A DNA stretch of 64,000 nucleotides, taken from the NCBI GenBank assembly GCA_035578905.1, contig JAQJVL010000306.1, positions 62,001 to 126,000 on the forward strand. The letters are read 5' to 3'. Positions 49,257 through 61,290 of this stretch are shown piece after piece (within the stretch, counting starts at the first letter, position 1; each line of letters starts with the position of its first letter). The position numbers were made by a program, and so were the translations under genes. The stretch comes from Stictocephala bisonia (lineage: Eukaryota > Arthropoda > Insecta > Hemiptera > Membracidae). Below the pieces are notes generated by a model that saw only the letters and a program-made list of their open reading frames with translations, had not been told where the DNA came from and did not search any database.

Positions 49257-49793
49257 TATAGATACATTTGGCGGTTATTTTTACATTATAGATAGAACAA
49301 TATACCTAAGACATTTAAATACCTACAATTTACTAACTTTAAAAACTTCCACTTAACAAACTAAATGTATTGTGGCACTCTACACGTCTGATGCGAGTTT
49401 GAAAATGTAATATAAACAGCCCAGAAAGATGATAAAACCATTAGAGATAAGACTTACTTAAGATGTTTAAATACCTACAATTTACTAAGATTAAAATGGT
49501 AATATAAACAGCCCAGAAAGATAGCTAAAACAATATAGATACATCTAACTTGCCTAAGACATTTGAATACAATTTACTAAGTTTAAATGGTAATATAAAC
49601 AGCTCAGAAAAATAGCAAAAACATTACAGACATAACTAACTCACCTAACACATTTAAATACAATTTACTAAGTTTAAATTTGTAATATAAACAGCCCAAG
49701 AAGGTAGCTAAAACATTACAGACACGATTAAATTACATCACATTTAAATACAATTTACTAAATTTAAATGGTAATATAAACAACCCAATTGGC
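49257..49793 (+). repeat. about 91-bp tandem repeat, 5 diverged units
   Basis: The word taatataaacag recurs at 49408, 49500, 49591 and 49683, and in altered form at 49772 (spacing 92, 91, 92, 89). Each unit also holds acatttaaatacaatttact. Divergence between units indicates an old array. It directly follows the 68-bp array. Confidence 0.85.
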
Positions 49794-50276
49794 TAAAACA
49801 ACACTTTGAGTGACTGACTGACATGACAATTTTGACAACATAAAAAAGAGTCAACATAATTTTCTGTTCACTGGAAATCTTTCTGTTGGAGCCTCGATGA
49901 ACTTGTAGCCCCGGTTGGCTAACAGTTGTCAAGCCTTTTGCAATAAATATTGTTATAATTAAACGTTAAGGACTAGCTTATTTTCATAGCACAAAAAGTA
50001 CTTTTAAAAACCCAAGGATTTCGTTTATACATAAAATGTTTTTTTTCTGTGACTCAAACGTTGGTAAGTTCTTAACAAAATTCGCTGTTTTCTTATGGGA
50101 AATTCTTAATTTAATTTAAAATTTTTAAATCTTACTTATAAACTAATTAACTTTTTATGTACAGGATATTTAACCTTGATGATAATTATGTCATTTGTGC
50201 ACCATATTGTAATTCCAAATTTGTTTAAGCTCTCTTCTTTTTTGTTTCATTTGAGATTGTTCATCTGATTGTTTCA

Positions 50277-50318
50277 TCAGATGGCCCAGCTGCGTTCGTC
50301 GGCAGCTGGGCCATCTGA
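50277..50318. repeat. 17-bp perfect G+C-rich hairpin
   Basis: The arm tcagatggcccagctgc at 50277-50293 pairs perfectly with 50302-50318 around gttcgtcg. It lies about 250 bp beyond the recognisable 3' part of the minus-strand reverse transcriptase, so it could belong to that element's tail or be independent. Confidence 0.85.
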
Positions 50319-50539
50319 CTCCGGCCGACTCTTAACTGAATATATTCATACATACGCCAAGAAAATTTAAGACAGCATTCCCTATAATATTAAATCTTTC
50401 GATGCTCATGTTAACAGCCCACCTTGCTGCAATCTTCTACCCTTATATGCTCGCCATTGTAATTTTTCTTCCTTATCTCAAGCAAGGCCACGGTGTTTCA
50501 ATCTTTACGTCTGGGGATTACGTTATGGCTTCACCTAAT

Positions 50540-51830
50540 TTCATCTTAAGTTCTTCATTATTCTTAGATTTGATAACTGCAGTTGTATCATCTGCATAAA
50601 GTATAAGATTGCTTGATACGTTAGAAGGGAGGTCGTTAACATATAATAAGAATTAAAGAGGCCCTAAAATTGAACCTTGTGGTAAACCTACTTTTAGCAG
50701 CTCCCACTCTGATTTATATTTAATAATTCTCCTACAAATAACGGTTCTTAGATGGCGATTTGATATGTAGGATTGTGTCCAGGATATGGAGGAGTTTGAA
50801 AATTTGTTTGATTTTTAATGAGTATCTCATGACTAACACAGTCGAAGGCCTTAGACAGATCACAAAACACACCAAGTGTGCTCTGAGATCCATCCAAGGC
50901 ACCCGACACTTCATCAATAAACTTGGATAATGCAGTCATAGTACTCATCCCTCTCTTCTAACACCAAACTGCTCTGGAGCTAAAAAGTTATTATTTTCTA
51001 AAAATACTAAAATCTGATTTAAGGCTATTTTTTCAAAAATTTTTGACAAAGATGGGAGGACTGAGACTGGTGTATAATTATCAGGATTCGTTCTCTCCCC
51101 CTTCTTATAAATAGGTTTAACCTCTGCATATTTTAAATGATTAGGCAAATAGCCATTTCTATAGGATTGGTTAATAATAGTAGCTAAGGGTTTGGCTATA
51201 TAGCCATATAGCTTGAAACTTTCTTCATCAAGTCAACCGGAACTCCATCCCAACCTGCTGATTTTTATTTTTCAATAATTTAATGATTTTGAATACATCC
51301 TTTTCACTAATATTCAGAAAACTAAATTCTAAATACTCACAATTTGAATTCAAGACTTTTACCAGATTTAGAGTCCTATTAGCACATGGATGCAGTAAAA
51401 TTTCGTCAGAAATATTAGTGAACTTTCTATTTAAAAAATGTGAAATGTCTAGTGCATTATTTAAACACTTATCTGATACCATGATATGAAAACTTTGTTT
51501 CAAGTTTTTTACAGCCTAGTTCGGATTTCACAATACTCCAAGTCGCTTTGCGTTTATCATTTGAATCTGCTATAAATTTATTGTTTGAAAGTTTTTTGAA
51601 GCATTTACACACTTTTTGAAATTTTTTTTGTATTTTTTACATAATTTATAACATTTTCATCACTGGAAACTTTCATTATTCTACTCAACCCGTTTTTTTA
51701 AACTAGAGACTTTTATGCCCTTTGTGATCCACGTCTTATTTTTGAGAAGTTTTGTTACTATACAATTTCAAAGGAAATGCTTCCTCAAATGCACTCATGA
51801 AGGTGCAGTGAAGGTGATTTTTCTACGAAT
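50540..51830 (-). pseudogene. Jockey-type non-LTR reverse transcriptase, decayed
   Basis: Read on the minus strand from 51830: the pre-RT linker (KTWITKGIKVSS, then NDKRKATWSIVKSELG), then KYAEVKPIYKKGERTNPDNY with the RT entry motif and PVSVLPSLSKIFEKI. Next come VFCDLSKAFDCVSHEIL with the first catalytic Asp, GLPQGSILGPL and LYADDTTAVIKSKN (near 50590) with the DD pair. The order is that of RT motifs 1 to 5. Several shifts and stops separate the blocks, and the thumb and 3' tail are not recognisable. The endonuclease part is missing upstream. Confidence 0.85.
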
Positions 51831-53143
51831 CTTCTTAGTTCCTAAATTCATTTTTTTGTATCAAACCTTAATCAATTAAACCGTGTTATTCAAGTGTTTA
51901 AAATTATATTAATTGTTTACAAAATAAACTTTTTTACTCGAAATGTCATACAATATATAATATACTAATAATGTATGTAGTAAATAATAATAATACAATC
52001 ACATTATATATCATTATTACACTATATTCTTTTACTGTTTAAAAACGCACATGCTCGCCCATTTTTTTCTCTACAGGTATTTAATAATGTCGATTAACCA
52101 ACCCCCCGAATTTGTTTTCTGGCTACGGCCTTGCACCTGACACAACCTATTATTACCACCACAGTGGACTCTTACGCCTGTTGCGATTTGGAAGTGCGGC
52201 TGTTGTTACAACGACTCCTTCAAGGAATCTGAGAATTCGAAAAGACCTCTTTTAAAAGGAAGCTCATCAGTATTGTGTAATGTATTAACACAAAAATATA
52301 ATCGAACTAAATTATTTTCCTATCTTTCTTCGAATTTTTAATAGTATTATTAAAGTATCTATTTTTCCTGTTATTGTTGTTCCACCATCAATATTGAATT
52401 CTACTTTATTTGTTATTTTCGATTAATATATTTATCTATTGTTATTATTACTAGTACCGGGAGACCGAGTTTCACTAGGAAAAGACATAACGGTTATGGT
52501 AAGTTAATTCAGTACCCTCAGAGGACCGTGAGGATTGTTTGTTGTGTTGCTCTACCTTGTAGGTAATTAATACTTTTTGGTTCCGGAGGTCTTCCGCGTT
52601 TCTTTTCTAGGTTTCCAGACATATAATATATAATTCGGGCAAACGACGCTTCATTTATAAGGTTTGATCATTATTCTAAAAACCCAAAATAAGTAACCTT
52701 ATATTACTAAGTAACTTTAGCAATACACTCGAAAAGGAAACTCTTGGAAACACTTCACACTAATGACAACGTAAACTCATAAACAAAAATAAAATTAATA
52801 AGAAGAAAAACTTCCACAAAAATAATAAAAACCCGGAAAAATACCTTAGAAGGTTGATAACACTGAACGTCTATGAGCATCTAGGGCAGAAATCAGAATT
52901 TTCCCAGGGTTGAGACCGGTCCCAATCGATTTCTCGTAGTCGAAAACTCTATAAAAATATTAAAATCCTTGGAGCCAAAAAAATGTTGTCCGGACACTGC
53001 TTGTTTTAGATAAGAAATATACATTATCATCGTTGTTATTTAGTATTTAGTTATTATTGCCATTAATAATAAGGTTTTTTATTAAGGTTAAATCATTTTC
53101 TTTATTGTTATATCAGCATATCAGCTACTATGGATGTGTTCTT
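51831..53143. other. no recognised gene
   Basis: A+T-rich sequence with patches of balanced composition near 52100-52600 and 52900, where words such as gggagaccgag and ccggaggtcttccgcg suggest further mobile-element residue that I cannot classify. Confidence 0.35.
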
Positions 53144-53298
53144 TATAAAACTTCACTTGCCAGTTCACATTGGCTTGCAAGTCTGTGCGTGAACTTTATT
53201 GAACGAGTGAAGTACCTACCGTTGGGTTAGTGTGGATTCGAACCTTAGAACTTGCCCTCCGCAGTCCGAAGACTTAGCTACTGAGCCACCACGCCGGC
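53144..53298 (-). mobile_element. tRNA-derived SINE, family 1, minus strand
   Basis: Read on the minus strand it begins gccggcgtggtggctcag (53298 downwards), with a B-box ggttcgaatcc at 53234-53244, then ggtacttcactcg and aataaagttcacgca. This tracks the + strand copy at 8385. Its head lies only about 30 bp from the start of the + strand non-LTR remnant. Confidence 0.82.
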
Positions 53299-53329
53299 AA
53301 ACTTGTTATACAAATTTGTTATCATTGTT

Positions 53330-53990
53330 TATTGGAGAGCCAACGCACACGTCCTGCATACAACTGCTTTGTCTCTGGTATGTTTTGCTGTTGAATACAG
53401 TGCTCCCGTATGGCTAAATAGCGCTCATAAAAAAGTGATTGATGTCCAAATTTATCTATTTATCTATCTATCTATTAGTGGTACTCTTATGGCTACTCCA
53501 CTTCCTTGGCTCTCGGTACGGTACTGTGCAATATAGCTCATCCAGAGACAAGATGTCAGGAGGTACTATTTAAAGAATTCAATAAGATTTTGAATGCCTC
53601 GCACCTCCCCATTACACAGGATCTCCCTCGTCAAAACGGTCGCCTAAAAACTCGAAACCCAACTCTACGCACTGCTTTCCAGTTGAGCAGTTCAATTTCT
53701 CGCCCAATGATAGCTGGGCAATAGCGTGAAACAGTTTTTATGACGAAAAAATTCCTTATCAACGATCCATCAATATCTGTAGATGGAATAAACCTCCCTC
53801 GTAGGGAATGGGCACTTTTGAATCGGTTCCGAACTGGCGTGGGTAGATGTAACTACTGGAAGTACAAATGGGGATTGACACTAGATCAGTCATGTGACTG
53901 TGGGGAGTCTATCCAAACAGTATATCACATAATTACAGACTTTTGGATCTTAATCCAAATATACAGGGGTTTAGAAAAGGTGGGACTGCC
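53330..53990 (+). pseudogene. non-LTR retrotransposon ORF2 C-terminal remnant
   Basis: Three successive frames carry blocks typical of the 3' end of insect Jockey/R1-like ORF2. First comes RANAHVLHTTALSLV with VEYSAPVWLNSAH; next FKEFNKIL, LPRQNGRLKTRNPT; then LPRREWALLNRFRTGVGRC and WGLTLDQSCDCGESIQT with VYHII, a CCHC/H-like zinc-binding tail. The shifts between blocks and a (TATC)n slip near 53455 show decay. The catalytic RT part is absent. Confidence 0.8.
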
Positions 53991-55239
53991 TATGCATTTT
54001 CAGGTTCTATGTGTAATTATAAGCTAAATATGAACAATAATATTTTTTAAATTTCCTATTCGTTTAGCACAGCAGCTATACGCCATTTTGTTCTTTTCCC
54101 TAAAACAATTATATCTTTCTTGTTAACTTTACGATTGTTACTAAACTCGGTAAATGGGTTCATTTTATAAAGTAGTATTTTATTAAAAAAAAGTTAAATT
54201 ATCTTGATTATTTTCTAAATTTATATTGATTATTTTCAAAATTACGGCAGTTTTGTTTTTATCTGAACACATACTAAAATAAAAAAACACTGATTTTATA
54301 AACATTGTGTAAGACGCTACAAATTTTTAAATAACTTTAACTTTCTAATAATATCTCATTTGTAAAAATCGGTTAAGAAATAAAAATTTTATGAACAAAC
54401 AGTAATTCACATGCAGTTTTCATGCTGTATTTTCTAGAATTATTCATACTCTATGTTCTCAATAGTGTTTCTACTCTATAATTTCGTGATGGGGAAGTGT
54501 TTGGCTTAGATGTTATTGTGTGATTGGTTTAATTTTAGAGTAACCCTTTGAAAACTAAAAACTTTGGTTACGTTACAAATTTGTGATGTGTTAAGAAGAT
54601 GATTAACGATCGTTTTGCTTGCTCGCTTCTTTGTTTTGGTTATTTTGTTGATAGCTTTGGTTGTGCTAGTCTGTTAGTACGCATAATAATTTAGTCTCTT
54701 ATCGTTAGGCATTTTGATAACGAACATTTTCAAAGTGATTTGGAAGGTAAACTTTGATTTAAGTAGGCCTAGCTTTTAAGACTACTTTTCATGTAGCTCT
54801 ACGAAAGAGTTTGGTTAAGTATTTATTAGCTCTAAGATTTAACGTAGTATGCCATAGTTTTAGATGTAATATAGTCCTATTGTAAGTTACTGAAGATTGA
54901 AAACAATGATTCTCTGGTATTATAGGCTAATACAAATCGTTACTTTAGGGTTATGTTTGTTTTCAAAATGGGTAGATTGCTAATATAGGCCTATGTCCTC
55001 TTACATTAGGCCTATTTCACAAAAAAATGTCCTACCTTCTGTGTCTTTACCAAGATAACAATATTGACATTTTATCTAGTTATTAGCATTAAACTGGTTG
55101 GACCAGGGTTGCCACCCGTCCTGATTCTGTTTACATATCCCTTATTTGTAGATTGTTATGTAATTGTTCACTGAAATCTTTCATTTCCATGGTAGAATGT
55201 TTATTTTTCCCAATACACTAAAAATATAAAAATTTGTGT
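53991..55239. other. no recognised gene
   Basis: A+T-rich. The only notable point is three TAGGCCTA palindromes within 250 bp (54764, 54986 and 55007). Confidence 0.4.
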
Positions 55240-55780
55240 ATGAGCAAATATGACTATACTTCCTAAACAACTTTTTCTTGTCTATTCAATGGTAATTTTT
55301 TTTGAATTTTTACATGTACTATTTGATTATCTACAGTGATCATACTGTATCTTTGCGTATGTATCATACAAACACTTCAAAAAAAAACAAAAAAAAAACA
55401 CTAGTTTATCTAAAATGTAACAACATATTATCATAGTGCAGTAAATAATAAACAATTTGGCTATCTAGGAATTATTTATCAAATTTTTTTAGTGCTCCTA
55501 AGGAGTGCTATAAGTTATAATTTATGTACAAAATTTTAAAAGTTTTTTTCAATCTTTTCATGATAGTAATTATTTACTAACCCTTTTTGCAAGTGTTGAT
55601 GGTAGTATGTGAAAGTATAGTTCTTGAGAAGAAAAACGATATAATAACATTTACATTTGTAGCATATTTAGTTTTTTTTATGATTTTTACAAAAAAAGCT
55701 TGTGCAGCGCCCAAAAATGGACCTAACAGTAGGGAGCACACATTGGTTCACCTGCTGCTCACGATCTAGGGTTAAGGGAG
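55240..55780 (+). repeat. old dispersed repeat, copy 2 (empty site for the mariner)
   Basis: This matches the DNA flanking the mariner at 23729-25016, in the same orientation. At the point where copy 1 holds the mariner, this copy reads straight through as tattatcatagtgcag. Copy 2 also carries about 110 bp near 55470-55580 that copy 1 lacks or has lost. Confidence 0.7.
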
Positions 55781-55897
55781 AACTATAGTAAAAGTTCAGC
55801 CTTTTGCAAAAAGAAAAGATAACAAAATTATATTTTATTTAAAGAAATTAACAATAAAAGACCATAACAGATATGTTAAAGATCAATATTAGCTTAA

Positions 55898-56613
55898 CAC
55901 GTTGACTGCTATACATGTTAGACCTATACCACGTCTATATCTGAAAGTTAAAAACAAAAAAACTACTCAGCATTAGTGTTTTCAGATGCTAATTTGAGAT
56001 CAGGAAGTCGGTGGGATGGTTTATTGTTCATTCCCTGTCAGTAAAAATCCATGGGTCGGATCCGGGTCGTCAGCTCCTGGGGATGCGCCAAGAAGGCAAA
56101 TGTATGGCAATATTTTCAAAATGCACCCAAACAATGTCACAAACACTTTATATTTCACTAAAAACTAATTGTTATATATTTACAATATTTACAACGCCAT
56201 CCAATAATATTTGTTCCTGTTTCCGGTCACTTCCAAGGTCATCATCACTTTCATTACGATCAGCCATTTTTATTTAAATTAACACTATTACTTCACTAAA
56301 TGATAATAAGCTATATAAAACACTAATAAAAATAAACTATATACAAATATAATATAAGCAACTACTCACTAAATAATATAAAAACAATAACGTGTATAAG
56401 AAAACTCAAAAAATCGCTAGGCGGAAACGACGAACACAAAAATATAGCACGTGTTGCACTGAAGGAGCGGGCGACATACAGTCCTCCCTCCACAAGAGCT
56501 GAGCTCACACTGCCTAGTATAAGAGAACATTGCAGCGTGACACGGATCCGGGGCACGCGCACTCGGCGCTCGGCCACGCGGGACCCGGAACCGGGTCGTC
56601 AGCACTCAACGTG
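55898..56613 (-). mobile_element. piggyBac-type element, internally deleted
   Basis: TTAA flanks both ends (55894-55897 and 56614-56617). The ends CACGTTGACTGCT and AGCACTCAACGTG are inverted repeats with one mismatch. The word cgggtcgtcagc occurs near both ends (56065 and 56592). The 716-bp length is far below an autonomous element. A minus-strand ATG at 56267 opens a short acidic frame (next entry). The right third (56430-56600) is rich in G+C. Confidence 0.8.
56172..56267 (-). pseudogene. truncated piggyBac-type transposase start
   Basis: The frame reads MADRNESDDDLGSDRKQEQ and stops after 31 codons. A short acidic Ser-Asp N-terminus is usual for piggyBac-family transposases, and it lies inside an element with piggyBac-type TTAA ends. 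The remainder of the protein has been deleted. Confidence 0.5.
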
Positions 56614-56969
56614 TTAAAGTATAACAGTGCAGTTGACGTAGCACAATGTTCTGCATAAATTAGCTTAAACTGCAGTGGCAGTAGTACATTGTTGTAATTC
56701 TCTGCTTTGCTGATGGGCAAATCTCATTGATTGTTTAGGCGAAATGAGTCTTTACTTTTTGACACTGAAGAGAACGACTATTCATACACAAATTGTCGTG
56801 TGTCTAAAAATATATAAGTTTCCTTTGAGTGTTAGACATGAGCAGTGGTGCACAGAGATATTCGAGCCCCAAGGCGAACCCTGTGATGGGCCCCACATAT
56901 TTATAAAACTACCCCTACAACCTGTTAGTGGGGACGTCCCGACAAAAACTATATACGTGCCCTACCGTA

Positions 56970-58720
56970 CAGTGACGTAACTAGAGCATGGTTTGGGGGG
57001 AGGGGGGATAGAACTATTGGAGAGTCGTATAATAGGGGTTTGAGGGTATGAAATACCCCCTAAGAAAGGGGGATCCTCCCCCAGAAAAATGTTACTCATA
57101 AAACGCTAGAAAGTGCATTTAAAACGTATATTGACATATTTTAAAACCATGGTATTATAGGTGTTATTTATTTATTTATTTTTTTCAAATCGTGCTTCCA
57201 ATCGATAAGATAAACTTTGATCAGCCTATATGTTAAAACAATGTACAAAAAAGAAAAACATTTTAATGTTGGCTTTTTTGGAATGGACAGGCTAGGACAG
57301 ATTTTTTGTTTTTAATTATCAACTCCAACTAATGGCAGATACCACATGCTTTGCAAACAAATCAGTTAACAAACTTTGAGAAGAGATTATCCTCTTTGAC
57401 ATTTTGAAATCGTAATTTTCACATTAAAGCAATAACTGCTGAGTACCAACTGAGTAACAGTAACAAAACAGCTGCCTGCAAAAGATTGTGCACTTACAGC
57501 GCATGCACGTCCATGTAGTACAAGTTCAAAAAATCTCTATGTAGGAATAGGAATGGTTGGCACATCGTAAAATATCGGTTGGTTGTTTGTTTTGGTGAAA
57601 GTAACCTGTTAATCCGGCCACACACAACCAAGCCGAGTTGTGATTGACAGCTCATCTGCTCTGTTCGGGGTTACGGGAAATTTTTTTTACAACTTTATTA
57701 CCCCAAGTCAAGCGGCGAACCGAGCATAGCATCGAAACATTTTGGACGAACAACAATTCTGGGAAAATACTTTTAGATCAAGTTCAGCTATTAATTTTCA
57801 AGTGCTGTGTTATGATGTTGTGTTGTGTATAGTTGTTCTACAGTTTTACATTTCCTGCATGGCTGGTTCAAAGACAGTAGCAGCGGCTTCTTACATATAT
57901 ATCTTCATTTAGCAACAATTAAGAAAAAGGAAGAGCCACTTAATTGGTTAGAAAAGAAGAAATGATGGTATAACGCTGTTGGCAGACTTGAAGAATCAGC
58001 ATATTAGCGGTACATTCAACAATTTTCACTCATATTTCACCAGAAGATAGACCTAAATTTCACAAGAGGGTGGTTTTTTGTAACTCTCGATAAAGTTCTT
58101 TATATCTTCTTCACTCACACCATCGCTGAACTTGTTACAATTACACTAAACCTATTACAATTACACTGAACTTATTAGCCTATTACAAATAAAAATAGAC
58201 TGTCAAACGCCAGATATATGTGTAACGTGAGACTTTTGCCAGAACTTCACTTCAGGCTCTGATTTATTGGGATTACGGTAGAATGTTACGAATATGCCAC
58301 ACGCTTCCAAATCCGAGCCGATCGCAGAATCGTAATTTTCCTTTGATACGTTGGGGGAAAACCAACAACAGACAGTTCCCACTTCCCAGTTCAGGGCTCA
58401 ACTTGCCATTATGCTCGTATCAGTGTTCGGATCCACTACACACTACCGTAACATGTCAAAATGTAACGTGACGGTGCTCGGTTCGGTAGAGTGTGACAAG
58501 CTTTAAGTGTTAATGTTTCATTGATTAGGTACATAACTGAATCAAGTACGAGTATTAATTTGAATAGGTTAGCCAAATAAAACTAAAATATGTTTGGACC
58601 TACAACATACTGCAATATTGTATTTAATATCTTCTGGTTCCATGTTTTATTATCAATTTTCATGGTTCTGAGGGGGAGGGTTCTATCCCCCTCACCCCCC
58701 CCCCTGCAGTTACACTACTG
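56970..58720. mobile_element. hAT-type element with 8-bp target duplication
   Basis: CTACCGTA occurs directly before (56962-56969) and after (58721-58728) the element, a perfect 8-bp duplication as made by hAT transposases. The ends CAGTGACGTAACT and CAGTAGTGTAACT (inverted) start CAGTR as hAT ends do, and both are followed by G-runs and ggggatagaac. The 1751-bp interior contains no recognisable transposase but holds a second candidate element (57612-58505). Confidence 0.85.
57612..58505. mobile_element. possible nested TIR element
   Basis: Near 57613 a TTAA-type flank is followed by ccggccacacacaaccaagc. Near 58503 the inverted counterpart ends in ttgtcacactctaccgaacc next to TTAA; about 18 of 26 positions agree. 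The style recalls the ends of the 22.8-27.6 kb element. Not enough to name a superfamily. Confidence 0.4.
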
Positions 58721-58728
58721 CTACCGTA

Positions 58729-59589
58729 TATTGTAGCAAAACAGCTCCAAGAGTTTTAATGAAATTGAAAGACGTCCCCCAAGCCTAGACCTCTGTGTAT
58801 AGACCACCATCTGAGTTGAATTTTTACTGCCAAAATTGCTCTGTTTATATAAGGTATATATTATGCACTTGACGTGACCGTCCCCATATATACCTACGAA
58901 ATTTGTGAGGACACATCTCCACAAGTAAACACATATGCATTGTGCTGTGGCAACTGTACCCACAAGAACAAAATGTGCCCACTGATACACTTGCCTTCCC
59001 GATTACGTCCTCACAATTTCTTTTACAGATAAATATATGTTGCATCAAGAACTCGAGAAAGGAAACTCACTTAACTAACTTTAATTTTGTACAGATATAG
59101 AATGGCTAAAATATGAAAACTTAGTAAGTTAGTTGTAACTGAAATAAAAGTATTTTACACCATTCATTTAACTTGGTTTAGTTAGGCTAATTATTAGAAT
59201 GTTACTTGGCATTCGAAAATTGTGTTTTTTCTGCTTAGGTTGATTAATTCAGTTTTTGCAAATCGAACAAATTAAAATTACAGCAATTATACTACTAAGC
59301 TTAATAGTGCGTCAAAGGAAGTTGAAAAAAAAAACAAATTTATCATCAATATGCCTTTAGTTTCAGTTATTTCAAGTTTAACATATTTTGTCAAGCATAT
59401 AACTACTTTATCGTTATTAATACGGTATTATTAAATTTATTATGGTGTAATTTATTTGTATTTTACTTTGTCTTTGTTTTTAAGATAAAATATTTGCAGC
59501 TAGTGTCGCTATATTTTTATTCAGTGAATCTTCAAACAGTTCAACCTCTACAACTTGAAAAGTCGTCAATAATGTTTTGAAAAATCAAA
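58729..59589. other. no recognised gene
   Basis: A+T-rich. An 89-codon minus-strand frame near 58721-58990 shows no motif or splice support. Confidence 0.35.
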
Positions 59590-59855
59590 CTTCAAGTGTG
59601 ATCAGATTCCACAGTGCAAGTCCATTGTTCATCTATCATAACTTTTAATCCGCTTTAAGGCACTAAAACGTTCAACTCCAGCCAGAGATGCAGGAAGTGT
59701 CATAAATATCCACAATGCAGTACATCCATTTTGATAAACCAAGCTTAGTTCCATTTGTAGTATCCTGTTGAGTAGTTCCTGTGGTTTTTCCAATCCTGTG
59801 GAGTTTGGATTTTCCAAAGTTAGCTTCATGTATAGAGTACACTTTTAAGATACCA
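59590..59855 (-). pseudogene. hAT transposase C-terminal dimerisation fragment
   Basis: On the minus strand one frame reads NRILQMELSLVYQNGC, then ALWIFMTLPASLAGVERF, SALKRIKSY and a stop before TMD. The order LRI-x-TLPAS-A-ER-FS-LK-IK-Y-R-TM is the signature of the hAT C-terminal dimerisation domain found in hAT transposases and related host zinc-finger proteins. The expected S before F in ERSFS is missing and a stop replaces a residue near the end. Only about 80 residues survive. It lies about 870 bp from the hAT-type element but does not share its ends. Confidence 0.7.
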
Positions 59856-61082
59856 TATTTCTTGTTAAACAATCAGTAGACAGAACTTCAGAATATTTGG
59901 AAACCATCCACTTTCCAGGCATTACCAGCAGGAAAATTCTCTATTTATACTGGATTAATTGTTGTGGAACTGACGTTATGCAAATGTTCAACTACTAAAA
60001 TAAGTAATATTTAAATTTGGTTTGTATTCCCTTAGCTTATTTTAACTATAGAGAATTTCAAAGCAAATGACTACTTCACTCTTAATTAATTTCTCCATAT
60101 CTTTAAAAACTGTTTCCTGGTTTTTGTTTGTTTGGTTTGGTCCAGCCGGGACCCGTGGTGCCCAGGCCCTGGAATTCGTCCCATTTGTCCCCCCCTGAGG
60201 GTGGCACTGGACATGAGCATTCCTTTCTACAGTGTTGTTTTCAAAGACAACTTTTATTTAACTTGATTTTTGAGCTAACACATCTTATACATGGCACCTG
60301 CCAACACTTAGTACCCCCAATAAATTCTCATATTAAGAGGGGTACTTTCAAATTTTGTAATACTGTATTTCGCTAAACAGCATTTAATAAATTTAGGTGA
60401 ATGAGTGATAAGTGAGTCGTAGCCTACAGCAGACAATTGAAATAACATAGCCTATTATTGGGAGTAATTATGTAAAAAATAAATAAATGAAAATACTTGG
60501 AGAGGCAGATGAGGTCATTGACTTTCCTGTTGTAAAACATTATTACATATACCAATAATTGTTTTTCTCCTTAAAAAATGTCATTACATGCCCATATTGT
60601 TATGCCAATAGTTTGTATACCATTAACTTTTCTTGTTCTGTGATGAGTTAAGAAGTTGAAAACTTCAGTTGGTATTATTTGTTTTTAATGTTAATTTGAC
60701 ATTTATATTCAGTAATTTCTTACCATTCGTTCACACATTTTTTTACAGGTTTAAATTAATATTTATTTAAAAACAAACAAATTAATATTTATTTATTCTT
60801 TGAAAACATTGCCAATATAATTATTTCAGTTCATTCATATAGGAGTTAAAAAATTATTTTAAAAATTTAAAAGAAAAACAGAGGTAAGAGTATTAATGTC
60901 TATAAAGATAAAAGCGTGCAATGCTATCTTAGTGGGCTTACGGTGACAGTGCACTAAATGTATGAACCTACAGTCTGAGCAGCTCAGCTGTTGTATGAGT
61001 ATGCAAACTTGAATAAAGTTCACCAGCTAATGTGTTTCCATAATATAAGATATGAAAACTCAATTTTATTTGTTTACATATT
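59856..61082. other. no recognised gene
   Basis: A+T-rich. A short balanced patch at about 60140-60220 (gggacccgtggtgcccaggc) may be transposon residue. Confidence 0.35.
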
Positions 61083-61290
61083 TTTAAGACACTAATCGTC
61101 AAGACATAGGCGAATATTGATTATGAATGTGTATGATTATGATGATTGTAGATGAGCGAATACAAACAAAGGTGGACTTCCCTTGAAAGTGTCACTAATT
61201 AATAGCCCAATATTTGACAAATGAACAGCCGGTGGTTATCAGCGATATTTTTTCAAAATTCGTTATGACTGATTGGGATGCCACTGAGTA
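61083..61290 (-). repeat. dispersed repeat, copy 2 (inverted relative to 30.4 kb)
   Basis: The reverse complement contains gctgttcatttgt, gctattaatta, gtattcgctcatct, atattcgcc and tcttgacgattagt in the same order as 30360-30590, with short length differences in the middle. It is non-coding. Confidence 0.7.

Noticed and set aside
56362..56605. Arg- and Pro-rich minus-strand frames of 62 to 71 codons
   Set aside because: They lie in the G+C-rich terminal part of the piggyBac-type element, between its end and the transposase start, and look like untranslated leader.
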